A DNA stretch of 64,000 bases from an uncultured Flavobacteriales bacterium (GCA_905479995.1 CAJQON010000018.1:124001-188000); one strand, 5' to 3'. Shown: positions 42,275 through 52,362, counted from the stretch's first letter. Program-made: numbers and translations. Notes: generated by a model from the letters alone, not told the origin.

Positions 42275-45200
42275 ATGAGTAATAACTACGAAATATTAAT
42301 AACGAAGCTTGACGGATTTATTCGTAAGTACTATAAAAACAGGCTCTTACGTGGCCTAATTTATAGTTTTTCTTTGCTATTGGCATCCTTTGTAGTTTTT
42401 TCTAGCTTAGAATATTTTGGGCAATTCGATACAACAGGAAGAACCATATTGTTTTATTCTTTTGTTGCCTCAACTATTTATTTATTAGTTAATTATATTG
42501 TCATACCTCTTTCAAAGCTTTATAACTTTGGAGCTGTTATCGATCACAATCAAGCAGCCGAAATTATAGGAAATCACTTTGAAGAAGTAAAAGACAAATT
42601 GATTAATGTATTGCAGCTGGAACACTTGGCCACCCAACAAAACGATCAATTATTATTAGCCAGTATCGATCAGAAATCTACAGAACTTAAACCCATTCCT
42701 TTTACCAATGCTGTTAACTTAAACGAAAACAAAAAACACTTAAAATTCATTCTCATTCCCTTTTTATTAATTGTGGGAATTACTGTTGTTGCACCTAAAA
42801 TTTTTACAGAAGGAACAGATCGACTTTTAAACCATAGCAACTACATTGCTCCTTCCGCACCATTTCAAATGCAAATAGCGAACAATACACTAGAGGTTTT
42901 AAAAAATAAAGACTTTAAGTTGGAGGTGCTAATTAATGGAGATCAATTGCCCGAAAAAGTTTACTTGGAAAGTAAAGGCAACAAAATTGCTTTGAGTAAA
43001 ACCGACAAAAGAAACTACTCTTATACGTTTAAGAATGTTCAAAACAAAGAGGAGTTTAAACTCTATGCTTCTGGTTTTTATTCTGAAAAACATGAATTGT
43101 CCGTCATTCCAAACCCGATTTTAACGAGCTTTTCAGTAAAAATTAACTATCCAAAATACATTGGAAAACCTTCAGAAACGTTGAACAACACAGGAGATTT
43201 ATTGCTACCAGAAGGAACGGAATTGAAGTGGAACATAAACACAGAAGATGCCGACTATTTAGATTTTTTAATTGCAGATAGTGCTTATCGGTTAAATAGT
43301 AGTAATGGACAGGTTAACTTTACCAAAAAAATGAACAATAGCACACCTTATGGATTTGTACCATCTAATAAATTAGTGCCTCAAGGCGATTCTGTAATGT
43401 ATAGTTTACAGGTTATTAGAGATAAATTTCCTCGAATAGATGTGGTTGAAAAGAGAGACTCTACCAATGAAAAAAGAATTTATTTTAGAGGTGATATTGG
43501 TGATGATTATGGATTTTCGAACTTAGTTTTTAAGTATAAAATTACCACAGTTATAGACTCACTTCCTGGAAGAAATGAACAAATAGTAGTTTCAGTTCCA
43601 TTTAATGCAAACCTAACAGCGGATGAGTTTTTTCATTTTTGGAACATGGAAGATTTAAACGTGCTTCCGGGAGATGAAATAAGCTATTATTTTGAAGTTT
43701 GGGACAATGATGGCGTAAATGGAAGAAAGTCGGCTAAAACAGCATTAAAAACGATGAAATCTAAATCTATTGATGAGCGCAACGAGATGAGTTCACAAAG
43801 CAATAAAGCAATCAAGAAAAATTTATCGGAAAGTATTACTGAAGCCAAGCAAATACAAAAAGATTTAGAAGACCTAAAAAAGAAATTGTCTGAAAAGAAA
43901 GAGGTTGGTTGGGAAGAAAAAGAAAAAATAAAAGAGCTGTTGGAGAAACAAAAAGAGTTGGAAAAAAAGGTCAATGAAATTCAACAAGAAAATCAGCAAA
44001 ACAACAAAGCACAAAACGAATTTAAACAATACAATGAAGAGCTGTTAAATAAGCAGGAGCAACTACAAAAACTGTTTGATGAGTTGATGACAGACGAGAT
44101 GAAAGAAATGATGGAAAAACTGCAAGAAATGATGGATAAGCTAGACAAAAATTCTTTGCAAAATGAACTAGAGAACATGGAGCTTTCAAACAAAGATTTA
44201 GAAAAAGAACTGGATCGATCTTTAGAATTGTTTAAACAAATGGAGTTTGAACAAAAGTTGGACGAAGTTAAAAACAAGCTCGATAAATTAGCAGAAGATC
44301 AAAAGAATTTATCTAAAGATACAAAGGAGAAAAAGGGGAAAAATGAGGACTTAAAAAAGCAACAGGAAGACTTAAACAAAAAGTTTGATGACCTTAAAAA
44401 GGAATTGGACGAACTCAATAAAATGGACGAAGATTTAGAGCGACCAAATGGCATGGAAGACACTAAAAAAGAACAAGAAAGTATTGGTGAGGACATGAAA
44501 AAAAGTGCCGAACAACTAGACAACAATAAAAATAAGAAATCTTCCGAATCGCAAGATGGTGCAGCACAAAAGATGGAAGAAATGTCGAAAAAAATGTCAG
44601 CCATGCAACAACAAGCTCAAAATAGCGGTGAAGACATGGATGCTTTGCGGCAATTGTTAGACAATTTAATTCATTTGTCGTTTGAGCGAGAAGAGTTGAT
44701 GGAAACATACAAAGGCATGGAAAGAACGAGCCCAGAATATGTGGCAACTACCCAAAAGCAAAAAAAGTTGAAAGATGATGCTAAAATGATAGAAGACTCA
44801 TTATTTGCTTTAAGCAAACGTGTTGTTCAATTAGAAGCTACCATTAACAAAGAAATTAGTGCCATTAACAACCACATGGAAAAAACCTTGTATTTTATGG
44901 GTGAGCGACAAACAGCAATGGCTTCTGCCAATCAACAATATGTTATGACTTCTATTAATAATTTAGCACTATTGTTTGATGAAGCATTGCAACAAATGCA
45001 AGCACAACAACGCTCACAAAAACCAGGAGAAGGGAGTTGCAACAAGCCTGGTGGAAACGGAAAACCTAAACCAGGAATGGGATCAGTTAAAAAAATGCAG
45101 CAAAAATTGAGTCAGCAATTAGAACAAATGAAAAAAGCGATGGAAGAAGGAAACAAGCCTGGCAAAGGAAAGAAACCAGGTGAAAAACCAGGTGAAGGTC

Positions 45201-45631
45201 AAGGCATGGGAATGGGTAGTGGTGGCATGAGTAAATCATTGGCAAAAATGGCTGCTCAACAAGCAAAAATTAGAGAAGAATTAAACAAGTTAAAAGAGAA
45301 CGGAGGAAGTCCAGGTTTAAATGGAATGTCAAAATTAATGGAACAAAACGAAACCGATATTGTAAATAAGCGTATTACTCAGGAAACGATTAATAGGCAG
45401 CAGGAAATTTTAACTCGTTTATTAGAATCTGAAAAAGCAGAACGCGAAAGAGAATGGGATGACAAAAGAGAATCTAAAGAAGGAAGAGAAGAACAGTTTA
45501 AAGATCCTGAATTGTATTTTGACTATACACAACAAAAGGAAAAGGAAGTAGATTTAATTAAAACTACACCAGCAAATTTAAGCGGTTTTTATAAGAAAAA
45601 AGTAACGGAATATTTTCAAAATAAAAGATAA
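42275..45631 (+). CDS. DUF4175 family membrane protein
   Basis: 1118 residues. Two or three membrane helices near the N-terminus (about 23-45, 50-80 and 158-175) are followed by a beta-rich region (about 200-490), a long Lys/Glu/Gln-rich coiled coil (about 500-760), a second helical part (about 790-905) and a Gly/Pro/Lys/Met-rich low-complexity segment (about 910-985) before a charged C-terminus. It is a Bacteroidota family without known function. The ATG of the RsbW-like gene begins right after its stop, so the four genes DUF4175, ATPase, ybeY and mnmG form a unit seen across the phylum. Confidence 0.9.
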   Translation: MSNNYEILITKLDGFIRKYYKNRLLRGLIYSFSLLLASFVVFSSLEYFGQFDTTGRTILFYSFVASTIYLLVNYIVIPLSKLYNFGAVIDHNQAAEIIGNHFEEVKDKLINVLQLEHLATQQNDQLLLASIDQKSTELKPIPFTNAVNLNENKKHLKFILIPFLLIVGITVVAPKIFTEGTDRLLNHSNYIAPSAPFQMQIANNTLEVLKNKDFKLEVLINGDQLPEKVYLESKGNKIALSKTDKRNYSYTFKNVQNKEEFKLYASGFYSEKHELSVIPNPILTSFSVKINYPKYIGKPSETLNNTGDLLLPEGTELKWNINTEDADYLDFLIADSAYRLNSSNGQVNFTKKMNNSTPYGFVPSNKLVPQGDSVMYSLQVIRDKFPRIDVVEKRDSTNEKRIYFRGDIGDDYGFSNLVFKYKITTVIDSLPGRNEQIVVSVPFNANLTADEFFHFWNMEDLNVLPGDEISYYFEVWDNDGVNGRKSAKTALKTMKSKSIDERNEMSSQSNKAIKKNLSESITEAKQIQKDLEDLKKKLSEKKEVGWEEKEKIKELLEKQKELEKKVNEIQQENQQNNKAQNEFKQYNEELLNKQEQLQKLFDELMTDEMKEMMEKLQEMMDKLDKNSLQNELENMELSNKDLEKELDRSLELFKQMEFEQKLDEVKNKLDKLAEDQKNLSKDTKEKKGKNEDLKKQQEDLNKKFDDLKKELDELNKMDEDLERPNGMEDTKKEQESIGEDMKKSAEQLDNNKNKKSSESQDGAAQKMEEMSKKMSAMQQQAQNSGEDMDALRQLLDNLIHLSFEREELMETYKGMERTSPEYVATTQKQKKLKDDAKMIEDSLFALSKRVVQLEATINKEISAINNHMEKTLYFMGERQTAMASANQQYVMTSINNLALLFDEALQQMQAQQRSQKPGEGSCNKPGGNGKPKPGMGSVKKMQQKLSQQLEQMKKAMEEGNKPGKGKKPGEKPGEGQGMGMGSGGMSKSLAKMAAQQAKIREELNKLKENGGSPGLNGMSKLMEQNETDIVNKRITQETINRQQEILTRLLESEKAEREREWDDKRESKEGREEQFKDPELYFDYTQQKEKEVDLIKTTPANLSGFYKKKVTEYFQNKR

Positions 45632-46051
45632 ATGGGTGATGGAGGGATAAATCAAGAAGTTAAGTTAGCCTCTAAGGTTGAAAGCTTAATAGAAATTGAG
45701 CAATGCGTAGATAAAATTTGCGAGCAATACCATATTGAGGAAGACAATTATGGAAATATATTAATTGCAATAAGTGAAGCGGTTAATAACGCCATTACAC
45801 ATGGCAACAATTTCGACCCTTCAAAATCTGTTCGACTAAACATTGAAGGCACTAGCTCAAAACTTATATTTGTGGTAGAAGATGAAGGTGTTGGTTTTGA
45901 CCCTAACGCCATTCCTGATCCTACTTTACCCGAAAATTTAGAGAAATTGAGCGGAAGAGGCGTTTTTTTAATGCGCAGCTTGGCCGATGATGTAGAATTT
46001 TCTAATAATGGCAGAAGTGTTAAGCTAAGTTTCTCTATATCAGCTAATTAA
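45632..46051 (+). CDS. RsbW-like GHKL ATPase (serine kinase/anti-sigma type)
   Basis: 139 residues of a HATPase_c_2 domain only: N box ISEAVNNAITHGN (about 48-60), G1 box VEDEGVGFDP (about 88) and G2 region SGRGVFLMRSLADDVEF. It resembles the RsbW/SpoIIAB family that binds sigma factors or phosphorylates anti-sigma antagonists, but no STAS partner or sigma gene is adjacent. Its start abuts the DUF4175 stop, and its stop overlaps the ybeY start as TAATG, so expression should be tightly coupled. Confidence 0.9.
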   Translation: MGDGGINQEVKLASKVESLIEIEQCVDKICEQYHIEEDNYGNILIAISEAVNNAITHGNNFDPSKSVRLNIEGTSSKLIFVVEDEGVGFDPNAIPDPTLPENLEKLSGRGVFLMRSLADDVEFSNNGRSVKLSFSISAN

Positions 46052-46482
46052 TGCCCGAAACTTCATCAATCACTTACCACTCAGAGTCCATTGATTTTAA
46101 CCTACCAAATGAACTCAATACATCCAGTTGGATATTAAATGCAATTACTTCCGAAGGAAAGACCTTAGGAGAGGTTGCCTATATATTCTGCTCTGACGAT
46201 TACTTGCATAAAATTAATTTGGAGCAACTTAATCACGATACGTATACCGATATTATTACCTTTAATTATTGTGAAGGTGACCTTATTTCATCAGACATTT
46301 TTATCAGTATTGATCGTGTAAAAGAGAATGCTTTAACCTATAAAGTTGATTTTTTTAACGAATTACACCGGGTTATTATTCATGGTATTTTACACCTAAT
46401 TGGCTACGATGATAAATCTGAAAGCGATCAAGTAGTGATGAGAGAAAAGGAAGATTTTTACTTATCTTTGCCATTCAACTAA
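46051..46482 (+). CDS. ybeY: Endoribonuclease YbeY
   Basis: 143 residues. The zinc site H3xH5xH is visible as HGILHLIGYDDKSESD, near residue 112. It matures the 3' end of 16S rRNA and takes part in rRNA quality control. Translationally coupled to the upstream ATPase gene by a one-base overlap. A parS-like palindrome lies between its stop and mnmG. Confidence 0.95.
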   Translation: MPETSSITYHSESIDFNLPNELNTSSWILNAITSEGKTLGEVAYIFCSDDYLHKINLEQLNHDTYTDIITFNYCEGDLISSDIFISIDRVKENALTYKVDFFNELHRVIIHGILHLIGYDDKSESDQVVMREKEDFYLSLPFN

Positions 46483-46487
46483 TTAAT

Positions 46488-46503
46488 AGTTCCACGTGAA
46501 ACA
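46488..46503. other. parS-like site upstream of mnmG
   Basis: AGTTCCACGTGAAACA matches the degenerate parS pattern TGTTnCACGTGnAACA at every fixed base except the first. It lies 8 bp before the mnmG ATG. Confidence 0.6.
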
Positions 46504-46511
46504 TTTTGGTA

Positions 46512-48374
46512 ATGAATAAAGAATATGACATAATAGTTGTAGGTGCAGGTCATGCTGGCTGTGAAGCTGCTGCTGCAGCTGCCAACTTAGGCTCTTCTAC
46601 ACTCCTGATTACAATGAACATGGACACCATTGCTCAAATGTCGTGCAATCCTGCCATGGGTGGTGTGGCTAAAGGTCAAATTGTAAGAGAAATAGATGCT
46701 TTAGGTGGTTATTCAGGCATTATTAGCGACAAAAGTGCGATTCAATTTAAAATGTTGAATAGATCTAAAGGACCAGCAATGTGGAGTCCTCGAACTCAAA
46801 ACGACAGAATGTTGTTTTCGAAAGAATGGAGGTTAGCATTAGAAAATACTAAAAACCTTGATTTTTGGCAAGACATGGTTGTTGGTTTGCTCGAAGAAAA
46901 TGGTTCATGTGTGGGAGTTGAAACCCAAATAGGTGTTCAATTTAAAGCCAAAGCGGTAGTGCTAACTAATGGCACTTTTTTAAATGGATTAATTCATATT
47001 GGTGAAAAGAAATTTGGTGGTGGAAGAGCTGGTGCTAGACCTTCTGTTGGATTAACAGAGCAGTTGCATAATTTTGGTTTTGAAAGCGGAAGAATGAAAA
47101 CCGGAACTCCTCCTCGTGTTGATGGGCGAAGTTTAGATTATACTAAATTTGAAGAACAACCCGGAGATGAAAACCCTTCTTGTTTTTCATATAAAATTCA
47201 AAATAAACTCACAAAACAACGAAGCTGTCATATCTCATATACCAATCAAAATGTACATGATGTTTTACAAACAGGCTTTGAAAAATCGCCCATGTTTACA
47301 GGTAGAATTCAAGGGCTGGGTCCTCGATATTGTCCTTCTATAGAAGATAAAATTGTTCGATTTTCCGAACGCGATAGACATCAATTGTTTATTGAACCAG
47401 AAGGTTGGGATACCTGCGAAATTTACTTAAACGGTTTTTCTACTTCACTTCCTGAAGAAGTGCAAGACAAGGCCATGAAATTAATTCCTGGTTTCGAAAA
47501 CGCTAGAATGTTTCGTCCTGGTTATGCCATTGAATATGACTTTTTCCAACCAACTCAGCTACACAATACGCTCGAAACTAAAGTGTTAGAAAACCTTTAT
47601 TTTGCAGGACAAATTAATGGAACTACAGGTTATGAAGAAGCAGCTGGTCAAGGCTTGATAGCTGGTGTTAATGCTCACCTTAAATTGAATGAAAAAGATC
47701 CTTTTGTTTTAAAAAGAGATCAAGCTTATATTGGTGTTTTAATTGATGACTTGGTTACTAAAGGAACAACTGAGCCTTATAGAATGTTTACTTCACGTGC
47801 TGAATATAGAATTCTACTTCGTCAGGATAATGCTGATATTCGACTAACAGAGATTGGTTTTAACCTTGGATTAGTTGATCAAGAACGAATGGATATGGTT
47901 AACATTAAGCGCGATAACATAGCTGCCATTATAAAAGATTTTGATAAAACTAGTTTAGTTCCAGATGAAGTAAATGCTTATTTAACTGAACAAAAATCTT
48001 CTCCTTTAAAACAAAAAGTAAAAGCGTCATCTGTTATTACAAGGCCCAATATTGACATTAAAGATTTAGTTAATTATAGCCCTAAACTATCAACATCTTT
48101 ATCAAATCATTCTGAAGAAGAAATTGAAAGTGCTGAAATTTTAATGAAATATGACGGTTATATTCGCAGGGAAAAAGAAGTTGCTGAAAAAATTATGCGA
48201 TTAGAAAACATAAAAATATATGACGATATCAACTATGCTAGTCTAAGCTCTTTGTCTGCTGAAGCAGTTGATAAACTATCTAAAGTTAGGCCAAAAACAA
48301 TTGGTCAAGCATCTCGAATTAGTGGTATCTCTCCATCTGACATTTCTGTTTTAATGGTTTTTATGGGAAGATAA
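46512..48374 (+). CDS. mnmG: tRNA uridine-5-carboxymethylaminomethyl modification enzyme MnmG (GidA)
   Basis: 620 residues from MNKEYDIIVVG. It has the FAD dinucleotide fold (VVGAGHAGCEAAAAAA), the MSCNPAMGGVAKGQIVREIDALGG segment (two Cys region), PPRVDGRS, the FAGQINGTTGYEEAAGQG motif and the C-terminal helical domain, all full length. It works with MnmE and tetrahydrofolate to modify U34 of several tRNAs. It is often located near the replication origin, and here it is flanked by two parS-like sites. Confidence 0.97.
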   Translation: MNKEYDIIVVGAGHAGCEAAAAAANLGSSTLLITMNMDTIAQMSCNPAMGGVAKGQIVREIDALGGYSGIISDKSAIQFKMLNRSKGPAMWSPRTQNDRMLFSKEWRLALENTKNLDFWQDMVVGLLEENGSCVGVETQIGVQFKAKAVVLTNGTFLNGLIHIGEKKFGGGRAGARPSVGLTEQLHNFGFESGRMKTGTPPRVDGRSLDYTKFEEQPGDENPSCFSYKIQNKLTKQRSCHISYTNQNVHDVLQTGFEKSPMFTGRIQGLGPRYCPSIEDKIVRFSERDRHQLFIEPEGWDTCEIYLNGFSTSLPEEVQDKAMKLIPGFENARMFRPGYAIEYDFFQPTQLHNTLETKVLENLYFAGQINGTTGYEEAAGQGLIAGVNAHLKLNEKDPFVLKRDQAYIGVLIDDLVTKGTTEPYRMFTSRAEYRILLRQDNADIRLTEIGFNLGLVDQERMDMVNIKRDNIAAIIKDFDKTSLVPDEVNAYLTEQKSSPLKQKVKASSVITRPNIDIKDLVNYSPKLSTSLSNHSEEEIESAEILMKYDGYIRREKEVAEKIMRLENIKIYDDINYASLSSLSAEAVDKLSKVRPKTIGQASRISGISPSDISVLMVFMGR

Positions 48375-48383
48375 TTTAGAAGT

Positions 48384-48399
48384 TGTTTCACGTGGAACA
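48384..48399. other. parS-like site downstream of mnmG
   Basis: TGTTTCACGTGGAACA fits the pattern TGTTnCACGTGnAACA at all fixed bases. It lies 9 bp after the mnmG stop, in a 243-bp region without other recognised features. Confidence 0.75.
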
Positions 48400-48617
48400 G
48401 TAATTTTTTAAACCTGAGAATTCAATTGACAATAACCGAAAATTTACTGAGCCGTAAAGCTGCTTTTTAAGCGATTTAAGCGCCCGTAGCCCCTCCTTAG
48501 TGTAAATGCATTCAAGAGGCGAGAAACCTCCTTAAATCATTTCATCATAAACAATTGATAATCAGATATTTGTGGTAATTTTTAGCAAATGAGGAGTTTT
48601 CAGTAATATTACAACGC

Positions 48618-50027
48618 ATGAAATTAAAAAAATCATACCTCCTTGCTTTTTTGGCTTTGGGAATTCTTCCTTATTTGTACTTGAGCTTTTTTGCTCAACC
48701 GATAGCCGATGATTTTTCGTTTGCCATCCGATATCAAAAAGAAGGAGTATTGGATTCAATGTATAAGGCTTACATAAATAGAACAGGGCGCTATGTTTCT
48801 AATTTATTGGTTTTGCTTAATCCAATTTCTTTTGGCAGTTTTTCAGCTTATCGTTTCATTCCTATTGTTTTAATTTTAACAACGATTTTATCCTTCAAGT
48901 TTTTAGCAAAATCTTTATTGCTTAAAAAAAACAATCAAAATGCTTGGATCTTTTCGCTTTTGTTCACCCATTTATTATTTGCTTTATTTCCAACTTTAGC
49001 GCAGCAAATTTATTGGTTTACAGGCGGAGTAATTTATCATTTAGGGTTATTAATAACAGCAATTTATGTTGGGCTATTGGTTAATTATTTGCGCAATAAA
49101 ATAGTCTTAAACAAATGGTTTCATCAATCCTTATTGTTTGTGTTGTTGTTCGCTTTAGCAGGATTTACCGAAGTACTAACCTTAGTTGCTTTATTGCTGT
49201 TAGGAAGTGTTGTGGTGGTGTTTTATAAGGCTAAATTAACACACCGCCTTTTTATGTTAAAGCAACTGATTGCTTTGATGTTGTTTGCTGTGTTATTAAT
49301 TTTTGCTCCAGCAAATGAAATCAGATCAGATCAATATTTAAACAACCACAACTTAACTTATTCCTTAGCTTATAGTTTGGCTCAAGTTGTTCGTTTTTTA
49401 GGAAAATGGATGTTGTCTCCAGCCATGCTTGTGGGATCGGTGTTGTTTGTTGCTTTTTATGAACGCTATTTTAAAGATCTTTTTATTGTTAAGCAGTTTG
49501 ATTATTTGAATAAATGGTTCGTTTTATTGCTATTGCTTTTTGTTGTTTTTTCTTGCATTTTTCCTGCCTATTGGAGTACAGGAATGCTAGGACAACACCG
49601 AACACTCAATGTTGCATTGTTCTTTTTTATTCCGTTGTGGTTCTTCAATTTGGCTGTGTGGACAAGTCAAAACAAACCTCACCCAAATCGGTTTAAATTT
49701 GTGTTTAAGTATCAACAGGCAATACGTGTTGTTTTTATTTTGTCGTTGTTGTTTTATGGAAACAATAGCCTTGTTCTTAAAGACCTTATTTCTGGAGCTG
49801 CATATTCCTATTCAAATCAGTTAAATATGCGTCACAAACAACTAATTGATGCAAAAGAAAGTAAACTTAACACCATCGTTTTGAAACCGATTGATTCTAA
49901 ACCGCTTAGTTTATATGTTTTAGACATTTCAACCAATTCTAGTTATTGGACCAATCAATGTTACAATGGATATTTTGGGCTAGCAGATGCTAAGGTTTTT
50001 GTTGGGGAACAATCACCTAAAGATTAG
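48618..50027 (+). CDS. DUF6056 family polytopic membrane protein
   Basis: 469 residues with about 10-12 membrane helices. The first luminal loop carries ADDFSFAIRYQKEGV and RTGRYVSN, the conserved acid/aromatic pattern of DUF6056 proteins, which look like GT-C glycosyltransferases. This suggests transfer of lipid-linked sugar outside the membrane, but no activity has been shown for the family. The next gene, 58 bp on, is another polytopic protein. Confidence 0.82.
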   Translation: MKLKKSYLLAFLALGILPYLYLSFFAQPIADDFSFAIRYQKEGVLDSMYKAYINRTGRYVSNLLVLLNPISFGSFSAYRFIPIVLILTTILSFKFLAKSLLLKKNNQNAWIFSLLFTHLLFALFPTLAQQIYWFTGGVIYHLGLLITAIYVGLLVNYLRNKIVLNKWFHQSLLFVLLFALAGFTEVLTLVALLLLGSVVVVFYKAKLTHRLFMLKQLIALMLFAVLLIFAPANEIRSDQYLNNHNLTYSLAYSLAQVVRFLGKWMLSPAMLVGSVLFVAFYERYFKDLFIVKQFDYLNKWFVLLLLLFVVFSCIFPAYWSTGMLGQHRTLNVALFFFIPLWFFNLAVWTSQNKPHPNRFKFVFKYQQAIRVVFILSLLFYGNNSLVLKDLISGAAYSYSNQLNMRHKQLIDAKESKLNTIVLKPIDSKPLSLYVLDISTNSSYWTNQCYNGYFGLADAKVFVGEQSPKD

Positions 50028-50085
50028 TCGTTTGAAAAGGCATTATAATCGTTAAGTTTGTTTTTTAACGTTAAAGCGTAACAAA

Positions 50086-52341
50086 TTGAATTTTAAGGAG
50101 ACATTGCCAAAAGGTATTTTACACTTGTTGAGCGCACCGTTTTGGCAAGCATTACTTGCCATGTTGTTGGGCGGAATTGTTTTTGTTGCTTTTTTCGATT
50201 TATCTATTTTAGATCCAGAAAATGTAACATGGATAATAGATGGAGATCGTTTAATCCATTATCTTGGAAGTTATGCTTACCGTTCTGATGAGTGGTTATT
50301 TCCAATTACCAAAACAAATTTAATTGCTTACCCTGAGGGCATTTCAATTCTTTATACCGATTCAAATCCATTGTTATCTGTATTGTTTAAGCTATTCCGA
50401 TTCATTTTCCCCCCAGAGTATCAGTTTTTTGGATGGTGGTTTATGGCCTGTTGGGTGCTGCAAGGCTTGTTGGGTTTTTTGGTGGTTAAAAGAATAACTT
50501 CAAATACTGTTTTTGCTTTGTTGTCAGCTATTTTGTTGTGTGTTCTTCCTACCATGTTTCATAGAATAATGCACACAAATCTTATTGCTTTTTGGATTAT
50601 TTTGTGGGCCATTTATGTTTTTTTGATGGATGATAAAAGGTACAAAAGAAAAGAGCTGTTGTTCTTTTTAATTTTTGTTATAGCATTTCTTACCCATGGT
50701 TATTTTTTCTTTATGGCTGCTTTTATTGCGGGCACTTGGTTTATTAAAAGGACATTGTTTTTTTTAAAAGGAAAAGACAAAAGAGCCTTGTTGTTTTTTT
50801 GGGGAAGGTTATTTTTATTGACTACCAGTTTCTTTCTTGTTTTATGGGTTTTTGGAGTTTTTCATAACGCACCCGAACACAATTTTAACAATGGGTTTGG
50901 TGATTACTCTATGAATTTATTGGCACCATTTGATCCTAGAGGAAGTCAATTTTCTTCTATTTTACCAGGACTAGCGCATAAAAAAATGCAAACGGTAGAA
51001 GGCTTTCAATTTTTAGGCTTGGGCATTATACTCCTTTTTTCGGGGTGTAGTATCATTCTATTTAAAACAGAAAAAATTAAGCAGAGTTTATTGGCCGTTG
51101 GAGTAAGTGTTTTATTAAGCGTAGGTTTAATGCTGTATTTTAAGGAATTACCATTGCATCATCTTGCTTTGCTCTCCCTATCTTTCTTGTTTGTTTTGTT
51201 AATGCTCATACGGTTTAAAAAAGAAAAAACAACACCACTTTTTTGGCTAATTCTTCCTGCTTTTGTTTGCATCGTTTTAGCCCTGTCCAATCAAGTATAT
51301 TTAGGTGAAACAAAAGTGTTATCGTATTCTGTTTTTGAAAATGGAATAGGCGCCAAGTTTTTTAGAATTGTTCGCTCTTCAGGCCGGTTTTTTTGGGTAA
51401 CTACACTCGTATTTATCTTAATTTCTTTGCACTATATTTTTCATGCGTTTAAATCAAAAATGATTGCTTTTTTTATAGTTGGGCTTTGTTTGTTTATTCA
51501 ATTGTTGGATCTGGCAAAAGTAGGAACGTATTTAAATAATTTTCCATCTTCAACAAATAAGCATGAACTTGCTACACCAATTAAGCAAATGATTGCTGCT
51601 GCAAAAAGACTTGATTTTATTGAGGTGAGTAATCATCACATTTCATTGGAAGCGATTAAAAACAATGTTCCAATAAATGCTTTTTATATTGTTCATGGCT
51701 ATGGTAAATTAACCCATCAAAAAATAACCAAAGAAATCAATGGCTTAAAGAACGGATCTATTTTATTGAATGATTCAACCTTATATTTCATCAAGAAAAC
51801 TCAAAGTTGGCAGTTGCCCAATAGCAGAGCGTTAAACTACTACAGTTTTGATGCTGAATTGTATGCTGTTACTACCAAAAATTTTGTGTATCATAATCCT
51901 AATTTTTTACCGATAAAGCAAGGCGACTTTAGTTTAACCGGATTATTTAATCGGATTAAAACAAATCGTTTAACTGTTTTTGCTGTTAACGATGAAGCGT
52001 CAACTAAAATGCCTTCGTTTTTTGCGAATAAGCTCGATGAAACTTATGGAACTAAGCTAAGCCAGTTAGGTTTCAGAGCTGCTTACATTGCTGTATTTCA
52101 AAACGGAGCGTTAATTTATGAAGATATGGCGCAAGAGCAAGAATTGTTGCATACGTTTAAAACAGATAGCAACACTGTTGTTGTGAATAGTAGCACTGGG
52201 AGAACAAATTTGGCTTCGATAGTTATTAATGCTAAAGAATATTCGCTCAATAAACGAGGGTTAAACGTGGTGTTAATCAATGATAAAAATGAATATAAAG
52301 CAATGAACTTTGATACTTATGGCAGAGACTATAATTATTAG
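50086..52341 (+). CDS. DUF6311-like polytopic membrane protein
   Basis: 751 residues. About 12 membrane helices occupy residues 15-475, with a large C-terminal extracytoplasmic domain (about 480-750). The loop after the first helix has WIIDGDRLIHYLGSYAYRSDEW and the YPEGISILYTDSNPLL pattern, matching DUF6311/GT-C-type proteins. Translation probably starts at TTG; the next in-frame ATG would remove part of the first helix. With its DUF6056 neighbour it may build or modify a surface polymer. Confidence 0.75.
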   Translation: MNFKETLPKGILHLLSAPFWQALLAMLLGGIVFVAFFDLSILDPENVTWIIDGDRLIHYLGSYAYRSDEWLFPITKTNLIAYPEGISILYTDSNPLLSVLFKLFRFIFPPEYQFFGWWFMACWVLQGLLGFLVVKRITSNTVFALLSAILLCVLPTMFHRIMHTNLIAFWIILWAIYVFLMDDKRYKRKELLFFLIFVIAFLTHGYFFFMAAFIAGTWFIKRTLFFLKGKDKRALLFFWGRLFLLTTSFFLVLWVFGVFHNAPEHNFNNGFGDYSMNLLAPFDPRGSQFSSILPGLAHKKMQTVEGFQFLGLGIILLFSGCSIILFKTEKIKQSLLAVGVSVLLSVGLMLYFKELPLHHLALLSLSFLFVLLMLIRFKKEKTTPLFWLILPAFVCIVLALSNQVYLGETKVLSYSVFENGIGAKFFRIVRSSGRFFWVTTLVFILISLHYIFHAFKSKMIAFFIVGLCLFIQLLDLAKVGTYLNNFPSSTNKHELATPIKQMIAAAKRLDFIEVSNHHISLEAIKNNVPINAFYIVHGYGKLTHQKITKEINGLKNGSILLNDSTLYFIKKTQSWQLPNSRALNYYSFDAELYAVTTKNFVYHNPNFLPIKQGDFSLTGLFNRIKTNRLTVFAVNDEASTKMPSFFANKLDETYGTKLSQLGFRAAYIAVFQNGALIYEDMAQEQELLHTFKTDSNTVVVNSSTGRTNLASIVINAKEYSLNKRGLNVVLINDKNEYKAMNFDTYGRDYNY

Positions 52342-52362
52342 TGGAGCTTTTTAATAGCAGTA

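Noticed and set aside
43687-44747. Several Ser/Phe-rich minus-strand open frames of 90-100 residues inside the DUF4175 gene
   Set aside because: They are antisense to the Lys/Glu-rich coiled coil; lack of stops there follows from its codon use.
48400-48617. Replication origin downstream of mnmG
   Set aside because: I found no cluster of DnaA boxes (TTATCCACA-like) and no dnaA gene; only the parS-like site supports proximity.
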